64,000 bases of DNA from NCBI RefSeq assembly GCF_946404925.1, contig NZ_CAMJFM010000014.1, forward strand, positions 1 through 64,000, given 5' to 3'. Numbering within the stretch: position 1 is the stretch's first letter; each line of letters opens with the position of its first letter. This DNA is from an uncultured Prevotella sp. (lineage in GTDB: Bacteria > Bacteroidota > Bacteroidia > Bacteroidales > Bacteroidaceae). The translations under genes and the position numbers were made by a program. Below, one piece after another: positions 27,851-35,054 of this stretch. The notes beneath the pieces were generated by a model. The model was given only the letters and a program-made list of their open reading frames with translations. It ran no database searches and was not told the DNA's origin.

Positions 27851-30841
27851 CTATAGTAGTACTACACCTGATTGTTTCTTACCGTCCATCATGATCTTCA
27901 GCGGCTTCTCGAAGCGCACGTGGCGAACGTATTGCGTCTCCTCGATGGCGGGCATCTGGTCGAGCACTTCCTTCTGGAACACACCATCGCCGGTAAAGGT
28001 GTTGATGGTAAAGTATCCCACACCGAACGAGGTGAGGTTTTGGAAGAAGTGGGTGCCCTGCGATGGGTCAACACGATAGTTCTTCAGTCCCACCTCTACA
28101 ATCACACGGGCTGCCGAAATATGAGGCCACTTAACCGGAATACCGAGCCAGTAGTCGCTCGAGCCCCAGCGTCCAGGACCTATCAGCACGTAGTTCTTGT
28201 CTTCCTGCAGGAACTTGCGGTTTATCTCTTCTATCTCGTTGGCGATGGTGGGGTTGTTTACAGCAGTAAAGTCATCGTCGGTCTTCACGTAAACCACATC
28301 TACCACATCTTCTGATATGCCGTGTCCCAGCGAGTTGTTAGAGCGCAGCAGACAGTCGCTGTCGGGTATCTGTTGCAAGTCTTCGTCGAGCACCTGTTTA
28401 GCATCAACAATAGGTCGTATCTGCAGCAGGTAGAACTCACCCGTGCGGTCGTCGTTAAGATTGCAGGCAAACTCAATCTCCACAGGGCGCTTCATCTCCT
28501 CGGCACCCAGCTTCTGCGACATCTGTAGCAGTTCTGGCAACGGGAAAACATCGTGCTGCAGTACACCGCAGAATGATATCACCTTGCGGCCACCCTCGTA
28601 GATGCCGTCGCGGATGATGTTATCCGTGGGGTCGTAGGTCGATGCCAGATATGTCAGTGCTCCATCCTCTGCGGCCTGCTTTACGCGTACCTTCTTTATA
28701 TTGAATCCGTCGTCCACCTTGAAGTCGTCGCCCACGTGGGCCATGTCCAGCGCGTAGAATCGTGTCTGCGTCTCGCTCAGGGCTGTCTCCATCTCCGATG
28801 TCTGCAGCACCTGTTTGGGGTGATAGGGCGATACACGTAGCGTCTGTCCACCGTCTACGATGTATTTTCCAAGTCCTACGGCCAGTGATGCTATACCCTC
28901 TTCGGCAGTCTCGTCGCCGATGGGATAGTAGTTCAGCGAGCGCAGCACTCCGCTGAAGTTGGGGTAGTACAGGTCGCCATACTGCTTGCCTACCACCTCC
29001 TGCAGTATCACCGCCATCTTCTCCTGGTCAATCACGTTCTGTGTGGCCAGCATATATGCCTTCGAGTCTTTGTAGTAAACCGATGCATAAACACCCTTGA
29101 TGGCGCAGGCCAGCATGCGCAGCATCTCGTACTTATCGTTCAAGTAAGGTATCATGTAGGTAGAGTAGATACCTGCAAATGGCTGGTAGTGGCTATCCTC
29201 CAGCAGCGAGCTCGAGCGCACGGCGATAGGACTCTTCACCGCATCGAAGAAGGTAAAGAAGTCGGCTATCAGCGAGTCGGGCAGCTGAGCCCTCATAAAG
29301 TGCTGCAGTATCTCGTCATCGCTGGCATCGCTTAAGGCTATGCCCCACAGGTTGTTCTTCTCCATAAACTCGTCGAAGAAGTCGGTACACAGCACCACAG
29401 TTTTTGGTATCGACACCTGTGCCTGCTCAAACTGGTTCAGCTCGGGGTGGCGCTTGATGACCTGGTCGAGGAATGCCAGACCACGGCCTTTACCTCCCAA
29501 CGAACCTTCGCCGATGCGGGCAAAGTGGGCGTAGCGGTCAAACTTCAGTCGGTCGAACACAGCTACCACACCGATGTTCTTCATGCGGCGGTACTGTACG
29601 ATGGCATCGAAGATAATCTGTCGGTGGGCATCCACATCCTGCAGCTTGTGCCATGTTACGTGCTTCAGAAATGCCGAAACAGGGAAGATGGCGCGGGCAC
29701 AGAGCCAACGGCTCATGTGGTTGCGCGATACGTGATACAGCATCGAGTCGTTAGGTATCTTGAAGATGTTGTCCTGCAGTTCCTTCAGCGATGTTACTCG
29801 TGCTACCTCTTCCTTGGTTTTTGGGTCGCGGAAGATAAAGTCGCCAAAGCCCATGTGCTCCTCCATCAGGTGGTGCAGGTCAACATTCATCTTGGTCGAG
29901 TTCTTGTCGATGAAATGGAATCCCTCAGCCTCGGCCTTGGCCTTGTTGGCTATCTCCGATGAATCCAGTATTAGGGGCACATACTCATCGCGGCGGCGAA
30001 TCTCGCGTAGCAGTTTCAGTCCTGCCTCGGGGTCGCCCTCTTCCACGTGGCTCAACCGGCCCTCGTGTACCTTCATGGGGAATCGGGTGTCACTGATCAC
30101 GCCCAGCGTGTTCTCGTGATACTTCTCGTACAGCTGCATGGCCTCCTCGTAGGTTGTGGCCAGCACCACCTTGGGGCGGCCTCGCTTGCGCTGGGCAGCA
30201 GCGTGCGGGTTCAGTGCCTCGGTACTGAATCGCTTACTCTGTGCCAGTATATAATTATATAGGTTAGGCAGCACGCTCGAGTAGAAGCGGATGTTATCCT
30301 CTACCAGCATAATCATCTGCACGCCAGCCTCCTTGATGTCGTGCTCAATGTTCATCTTGTCCTCAATCAGCTTGATTATCGACATGATGAGGTTGGTGTT
30401 GCCCAGCCAGCAGAACACGTAGTCGAACACCGACATATCCTCGTCCTGAATACGCTTGGTGATACCGTGCGAGAACGGGGTGAGCACCACGCACGGGATG
30501 TTTGGGTGCTCAATCTTTATTTCGCGGGCTACGGTAAAGGCATCGTTGTCGGCATTACCAGGCATACATATCACAAGGTCGATGTCGGTGGTATGCAGTA
30601 CTTTGTTTGCCTCTTCGGTAGTCGATACCTGTGTAAACGTGGGTGGGTATCGCATACCCAGCTCCATATACTCGTCGAAGATTTTCTCGTCTACACGGCC
30701 ATCGTCCTCCAGCATGAATGCGTCGTAGGGGTTGGCCACTATCAGCACGTTGAAGATGCGTCGTGTCATCAGGTTTACAAACGACACGTCCTTCAAGTAG
30801 AATTTATTCCACTCCTGTGGTATTTTAGTTACTGCTTCCAT
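27851..30841 (-). CDS. PEP/pyruvate-binding ATP-grasp protein with N-terminal receiver-like domains
   Basis: The ATG at 30841 gives 996 residues; a longer frame to 30910 would begin upstream of the promoter and is rejected. Two response-regulator-like domains come first: about 25-165 (RIFNVLIVANPYD...) without an obvious phosphoacceptor, and about 178-330 (QMIMLVEDN, VISDTRFP, PLILDSS). From about 440 to 860 there is a PEP synthase/PPDK N-terminal ATP-binding domain: GSLGGKGRGLAFL, then SPIAVRSSSLLEDS plus FAGIYSTYM, and VEIEFACNLN ending in YLLQIRPI. The swivelling phosphohistidine domain and the PEP-binding barrel of true PEP synthase are absent. It may therefore phosphorylate or bind another partner; substrate unknown. 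Related proteins are widespread in Bacteroidota. Confidence 0.8.
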   Translation of the reverse strand: MEAVTKIPQEWNKFYLKDVSFVNLMTRRIFNVLIVANPYDAFMLEDDGRVDEKIFDEYMELGMRYPPTFTQVSTTEEANKVLHTTDIDLVICMPGNADNDAFTVAREIKIEHPNIPCVVLTPFSHGITKRIQDEDMSVFDYVFCWLGNTNLIMSIIKLIEDKMNIEHDIKEAGVQMIMLVEDNIRFYSSVLPNLYNYILAQSKRFSTEALNPHAAAQRKRGRPKVVLATTYEEAMQLYEKYHENTLGVISDTRFPMKVHEGRLSHVEEGDPEAGLKLLREIRRRDEYVPLILDSSEIANKAKAEAEGFHFIDKNSTKMNVDLHHLMEEHMGFGDFIFRDPKTKEEVARVTSLKELQDNIFKIPNDSMLYHVSRNHMSRWLCARAIFPVSAFLKHVTWHKLQDVDAHRQIIFDAIVQYRRMKNIGVVAVFDRLKFDRYAHFARIGEGSLGGKGRGLAFLDQVIKRHPELNQFEQAQVSIPKTVVLCTDFFDEFMEKNNLWGIALSDASDDEILQHFMRAQLPDSLIADFFTFFDAVKSPIAVRSSSLLEDSHYQPFAGIYSTYMIPYLNDKYEMLRMLACAIKGVYASVYYKDSKAYMLATQNVIDQEKMAVILQEVVGKQYGDLYYPNFSGVLRSLNYYPIGDETAEEGIASLAVGLGKYIVDGGQTLRVSPYHPKQVLQTSEMETALSETQTRFYALDMAHVGDDFKVDDGFNIKKVRVKQAAEDGALTYLASTYDPTDNIIRDGIYEGGRKVISFCGVLQHDVFPLPELLQMSQKLGAEEMKRPVEIEFACNLNDDRTGEFYLLQIRPIVDAKQVLDEDLQQIPDSDCLLRSNNSLGHGISEDVVDVVYVKTDDDFTAVNNPTIANEIEEINRKFLQEDKNYVLIGPGRWGSSDYWLGIPVKWPHISAARVIVEVGLKNYRVDPSQGTHFFQNLTSFGVGYFTINTFTGDGVFQKEVLDQMPAIEETQYVRHVRFEKPLKIMMDGKKQSGVVLL

Positions 30842-30850
30842 ATTCGCGGG

Positions 30851-30882
30851 CAAAGATACGAATAAACATGCGAAAAACCAAA
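30851..30882 (-). promoter_or_regulatory. Promoter of the PEP/pyruvate-binding gene
   Basis: Minus strand TTTG (30882-30879)-N20-TATCTTTG (30858-30851). The box is only 9 nt from the ATG at 30841, so the message is nearly leaderless. Confidence 0.85.
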
Positions 30883-30920
30883 AAAAAACACAAATAGCAT
30901 TCGCTTTCAAGGATTTTTTG

Positions 30921-30928
30921 TATTTTTG
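30921..30928 (+). promoter_or_regulatory. -7 element of the DUF3857 gene
   Basis: TATTTTTG on the plus strand, 31 nt before the ATG at 30960; the -33 position has no TTTG. It is divergent from the promoter at 30851-30882. Confidence 0.55.
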
Positions 30929-30959
30929 CAGCCGTTATCAATCATATTAGGATTACAAA

Positions 30960-32453
30960 ATGAAACTAAATCTTATCAAACTATTTGTTCTGTTAGCTTT
31001 GCCATTTGCAACAGCTAGCGCTGCCGACGTGAACATGAAGTTCGGCAAACCCACTAAGGAAGAAATGCAGATGACCACCTATGTGGCTGATCCTGAGGCC
31101 GATGCAGTGGTGCTGTGCCGACTGACAGATGTAGAATACACCGTCGAGTTCAACGGCTATCTGGTAGATTATCACGAAAAGTGTCGTATCAAGGTGCTCA
31201 AGCCCGGCGGCGAGCGTTTTGCCAAGGTGGTAGTACCTTATAATAGAGATGTGGCTGGTGCCGATCGTGTTGGTGCCTCTAAGTTCTCGCTCAAGAGTAT
31301 GCAGTTCACTTTTGGTAACACCACCAGTGCTGTGCTCGAAGATATGCCTGGCTCTATGATCGATAATACGGCAGGCAGCTATACCGACGAGGAGGTGATT
31401 GACATCAAGGCCACAGCCTTCAATCAGGAGGGTAGCAAGGTGGTTAAGACCTCGATGAAGAAGAGCGACATGAAGACCACCAAACTCGACGAAACGTCGT
31501 ATCAGCTCGAGTTCACCGTACCTAACGTCAAGGTGGGCACCGTCATCGAGTACGAGTACACCATCCACAGCCAGCTCTTCTGGCAGCTGCGCGACTGGTA
31601 TGCTCAGTGCGACATCCCCGTGGTTTATGCCAAACTCGATATGAATATTCCTAACTATCTGCTGTTCAACATCGAGGAACAGGGCATTCAGCGCCTCTCT
31701 TGCAGCTGTACCACAGGCATGCTGCGCTATAAATTGGAGAGCGACCCGCTGGCAGCTCCCGTTGTTGTCAACACCAACCACTACGTGTGTGTGGGCCGCA
31801 ATCTCAATGCTATTCCTAAGCTCGATGGCATGTGGAACGTCAACGACTACAGCGCCGGTATCACTACCGAACTGAAGCGCTACAGCGTTCGCGGCAGCAA
31901 TATGATGGACTATGCCAAGACCTGGGATCAGGTTGACTCTATGATTCTTGATAGCGACGACCTGGGCAAGCGCCTGGGCAACCACAGCCCTCTGGCTGCC
32001 GAGCTTAAGGCCAGCGATATCCCATCGATGGAGTTCCAGCGCCAGCGTGTTGAGGCTGTTTGCAAGTTGGTAATGAGTAAGGTTAAGTGGAATGGCAAGT
32101 ATGCCCTGAGTCCAGCCGATCCTGCCGAGACGCTCAAGAAGGGCGAGGGCTCTAATGCCGATATCAACCTGCTGCTCATCCAGTCGCTGGCCGAGGTTGG
32201 TGTTACCGCTACCCCAGTCATCCTGCGCACTCGCGACCTGGGTATGTTGCCTTACAACTTCCCATCTATCCGCAAAATCTCTACCTTCCTGGTTGGCGTT
32301 ATCCTGCCTGGTGGCAGCAAGGCTTATCTCGATGCTTCGTCGCCCAGCGGCAGCTTGAACGATCTGCCTAGTCTCATGCTGGTAGAGCGTGCCCGCCTGT
32401 TGCAGAAGGGCCACAAGAGTCAGTGGATCAACCTGCAGAAACTCGAAAAGTAA
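30960..32453 (+). CDS. DUF3857/transglutaminase-like exported protein
   Basis: 497 residues with signal peptide MKLNLIKLFVLLALPFATASA. Residues about 45-260 fit the DUF3857 beta domain common in Bacteroidota (YTVEFNGYLVDYHEKCRIKV, then VGTVIEYEYTIHSQLFWQLRDW with FWQL-DW hallmark). Residues about 350-470 resemble a transglutaminase core (KWNGKYALSPADPAETLKKG, GEGSNADINLLLIQSLAEVG, then TPVILRTRDLG), but at the place of the catalytic Cys the sequence reads GSNADIN with no Cys, and no obvious His/Asp pair follows, so it is probably not catalytic. Many homologues I recall continue for about 150 residues further; this copy ends soon after the core, so it may be shortened. First of three plus-strand genes. 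Confidence 0.72.
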   Translation: MKLNLIKLFVLLALPFATASAADVNMKFGKPTKEEMQMTTYVADPEADAVVLCRLTDVEYTVEFNGYLVDYHEKCRIKVLKPGGERFAKVVVPYNRDVAGADRVGASKFSLKSMQFTFGNTTSAVLEDMPGSMIDNTAGSYTDEEVIDIKATAFNQEGSKVVKTSMKKSDMKTTKLDETSYQLEFTVPNVKVGTVIEYEYTIHSQLFWQLRDWYAQCDIPVVYAKLDMNIPNYLLFNIEEQGIQRLSCSCTTGMLRYKLESDPLAAPVVVNTNHYVCVGRNLNAIPKLDGMWNVNDYSAGITTELKRYSVRGSNMMDYAKTWDQVDSMILDSDDLGKRLGNHSPLAAELKASDIPSMEFQRQRVEAVCKLVMSKVKWNGKYALSPADPAETLKKGEGSNADINLLLIQSLAEVGVTATPVILRTRDLGMLPYNFPSIRKISTFLVGVILPGGSKAYLDASSPSGSLNDLPSLMLVERARLLQKGHKSQWINLQKLEK

Positions 32454-32472
32454 TCACTTAAATAATTAATGT

Positions 32473-33357
32473 ATGAACAAAATGGATTCTGTTAAGCCCT
32501 ACTATCGCGTTCTGGCGTATGGTGGTGGCGTCATAGCTCTCATCTTCATCCTCTTCGCCACCTGTTGCACTGTTGTCGATTCGGGCGAGGTAGGTATCCG
32601 ATTCCACAAGTGGTCGCTCAACGAGCAGGACTACGGTGGAGTAGAGGGCACCTGTAAGGGTTGGGTGTTCTATAACCCCATCACCACCAATGTGTTCACT
32701 TATCCCACCTTCACCCAGCGTAAGCAGTACGAGACGTTCTCGGTGAATGCCAAGGATGCTTCGCTCTTCGAGATGGACCCAACCATAGCTTATCGCATCA
32801 ACCCCGATAAGGCCTGCGACATCTTTACCAAGTATCGTGTAGGCGTGAAGGACCTCGAGGAGGGCTACATCCGCACGTGTATCTATGAGGCTTATCGTAC
32901 CTGTGCCAACCAGTACACCAGCGATTCGCTGATGTCAAACCGTGCCAACTTCGAGCGCGATGTACGTGCCCGTCTGGAGAAGTCGCTGATGAGCGAGGGC
33001 TTCCTCGTTGAGGAGTTCACCTCTAAGATCACCCCTCCATCATCGCTGCTCTCTATGATCGATGCCAAGAACACCGCCATTCAGAGTGCTTTGAAGGCCG
33101 AGAACGAGGTGAAGGAGGCTGAGGCCAACGCTAAGATTGCTGTAGCCAAGGCCGAGGGTAACGCCCGCGCCATGAAGATCAAGGCCGATGCTGAGGCTTA
33201 CTACAACCGCACCATCGCTGCCAGCCTCTCGCCCATGATTGTGCAGGAGGATTTGATCGAGAAGTGGGACGGCAAGATGCCTCAGATTATGACCGGCAAT
33301 GGCGGCATGATGATGGATATCTCGAAAGTCATCGGTGCCGGTGCTGCAAAGAAGTAA
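32473..33357 (+). CDS. SPFH/Band 7 (prohibitin-like) membrane protein
   Basis: 294 residues. One N-terminal transmembrane segment (about 12-32, VLAYGGGVIALIFILFATCC) precedes an SPFH domain (TVVDSGEVGIRFHKWSL..., KDASLFEMDPTIAYRI, then RARLEKSLMSEGFLVEEFTS). A long Ala/Glu/Lys-rich helix (KAENEVKEAEANAKIAVAKA, then EGNARAMKIKADAEAYY) follows, typical of the flotillin/prohibitin coiled coil. These proteins form large ring-like or patch-like membrane scaffolds and often control FtsH-type proteases. The gene lies 19 nt after the DUF3857 gene and 24 nt before the esterase gene. The N-terminal residues could read as a lipobox-like ATCC but no typical signal precedes it. Confidence 0.87.
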   Translation: MNKMDSVKPYYRVLAYGGGVIALIFILFATCCTVVDSGEVGIRFHKWSLNEQDYGGVEGTCKGWVFYNPITTNVFTYPTFTQRKQYETFSVNAKDASLFEMDPTIAYRINPDKACDIFTKYRVGVKDLEEGYIRTCIYEAYRTCANQYTSDSLMSNRANFERDVRARLEKSLMSEGFLVEEFTSKITPPSSLLSMIDAKNTAIQSALKAENEVKEAEANAKIAVAKAEGNARAMKIKADAEAYYNRTIAASLSPMIVQEDLIEKWDGKMPQIMTGNGGMMMDISKVIGAGAAKK

Positions 33358-33381
33358 TTCCACATTAAATACAATCTATTT

Positions 33382-35046
33382 ATGACAAAAACTATCCGAC
33401 CCTTTGCGATGCTGGCCATAGGCTGTCTCGCAGTGTTTAGTGCTTGCACGCAGAAGCAGGCAGCAGAAGTTGGCCTTCAGGTCAAGACCCAGTACGGTGT
33501 ACTCGAGGGCTTTGAAGAAGGTGGCGTTAAGAAGTTTCTGGGCGTACCTTTTGCTCAAGCACCAGTAGGCGATCTCCGTTGGAAGGCTCCGCAGCCCGTT
33601 GAGGGTTGGGAGGGCGTTCGCGAGGCCAAGCAGTTTGGCAACGACCCCATGCAGCCCGACATCTTCGGCGATATGGCTTTCCGTGGTCCTTCGCGCAGCG
33701 AGGACTGTCTCTATCTCAACGTCTGGACTACTGCCAAGACTACTGCCGATGCATTGCCCGTGCTCATCTACTTCAACGGTGGTGGATTGATGGCAGGATC
33801 GGGTAGTGAGCCCCGCTACGATGGCTCTTCAATTGCCAAGGAGGGCGTCATCGGCGTAACAGCCAACTATCGCGAGGGCATCTTCGGTTTCTTTGCTCAT
33901 CCTGACCTCACCGCAGCTTCCGATTATAAAGGTAGTGGCAACTTCGGCTTCCTCGATCAGGTGGCAGCCATCAAGTGGGTTAAGGAGAATATCGAGGCCT
34001 TTGGCGGCGATCCTAACCGTATTACCATCGTGGGCGAGTCGGCTGGCTCGTTCTCAGTATCGCTGCTCATGTGCTCACCGCTGTCTAAGAATCTCATTGC
34101 CGGTGCCATGCTGTCGTCGGGTGCTGAGGTACTGCCTTATCAGCCCTCAACCCAGGCCGATGCCGATGCTGCCGGTGCAGAATTGCTCAAGAGTGCCGGT
34201 ATCGCCAGTCTGGCCGATGCCAAGGCTATGAATGCCGACTCGCTGCAGGCCATCCTGCCTCCAAAGGGTATGGCCAGCGTGGTGCTCGATGGCTACTTTA
34301 TGACCGAGAGTGCCGATGCCGTATTTGAAAAGGGACAGCAGGCCAAGGTGCCTCTGCTGGCAGGTTGGAACTCGCTCGAGGGGCATCCCTCGCAGGCCCT
34401 TGCCGGTCAGGCTCCTACGCTGCAGAACTACAAGAACGCCATGAAGGCTCAGTTCGGCTATATGACCGATGAGATTTTCAACGCCTACGGTATCACTACC
34501 GACGAGGACGTGCTGAGTCAGAAGGGACTTGATCTGGCATCCGACCTCTTCACCGGCTTCCCCACATGGAAGGTGTGCGACTACCATGCCCGCACCTCAG
34601 GTCAGCCTGTTTACCGCTATCACTACATGCACCCACGTCCACAGGTTTCGGCCAAGATGGGCGACAAGACCGGTGCGCTGGCAGGTGGTGTGCGCGAAAA
34701 GACTGCCGAGGAGAAGAAGGCCGCAGCCCAGCAGCCAGCCATTGCTCCGGGAGCCGTTCACTCAGCCGATATCGAGTATGCTATGGGTACCCTCGATACC
34801 AACGAGTATTACGATTGGCAGAAGGAGGATTACGACATCTCAAAGCTATTCCTCTCTTACTATGCCAACTTCTGCAAGACCGGCAATCCTAACGGCGAGG
34901 GTCTGCCCAAGTGGACCGCCATCACCAAGGATAACCTCGATGCTGCTCCCGTCATGATTCTCGACGTACAATCGAAAGAGGTAGCCCGCCCCGAAAAGGA
35001 GACCGCCTACCGTACCCTCGAGAAGTTCTATAGAAGTAAGAAGTAA
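33382..35046 (+). CDS. Type B carboxylesterase lipoprotein
   Basis: 554 residues with a lipobox (GCLAVFSAC, Cys about 22). The alpha/beta hydrolase fold of the carboxylesterase/lipase family is complete: N-terminal GVLEGFEEGGVKKFLGVPFA, the EDCLYLNVW motif, the oxyanion-type FNGGGLMAGS, the nucleophile elbow VGESAGS, a Glu in GWNSLEGHPSQA, and the catalytic His in GAVHSADIEYAMG. Length is normal for the family. It should hydrolyse carboxylic esters at the outer surface or in the periplasm; feruloyl or acetyl esters of plant glycans are plausible substrates given the glycosidases in the window, but this is inference. It ends in an intrinsic terminator that overlaps the convergent gene. Confidence 0.9.
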   Translation: MTKTIRPFAMLAIGCLAVFSACTQKQAAEVGLQVKTQYGVLEGFEEGGVKKFLGVPFAQAPVGDLRWKAPQPVEGWEGVREAKQFGNDPMQPDIFGDMAFRGPSRSEDCLYLNVWTTAKTTADALPVLIYFNGGGLMAGSGSEPRYDGSSIAKEGVIGVTANYREGIFGFFAHPDLTAASDYKGSGNFGFLDQVAAIKWVKENIEAFGGDPNRITIVGESAGSFSVSLLMCSPLSKNLIAGAMLSSGAEVLPYQPSTQADADAAGAELLKSAGIASLADAKAMNADSLQAILPPKGMASVVLDGYFMTESADAVFEKGQQAKVPLLAGWNSLEGHPSQALAGQAPTLQNYKNAMKAQFGYMTDEIFNAYGITTDEDVLSQKGLDLASDLFTGFPTWKVCDYHARTSGQPVYRYHYMHPRPQVSAKMGDKTGALAGGVREKTAEEKKAAAQQPAIAPGAVHSADIEYAMGTLDTNEYYDWQKEDYDISKLFLSYYANFCKTGNPNGEGLPKWTAITKDNLDAAPVMILDVQSKEVARPEKETAYRTLEKFYRSKK

Positions 35047-35054
35047 CCTGCACA

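Noticed and set aside
30842..30910. Upstream extension of the PEP-like protein (MKANAICVFFWFF...)
   Set aside because: The extension overlaps the consensus promoter at 30851-30882, so it would not be transcribed; its hydrophobic look is a by-product of AT-rich promoter DNA.
30993..32414. Long antisense open frame (473 codons) opposite the DUF3857 gene
   Set aside because: It is a shadow caused by the codon usage of the plus-strand gene; it has no start context, signal or family motif, while the plus frame has a signal peptide and conserved domains.
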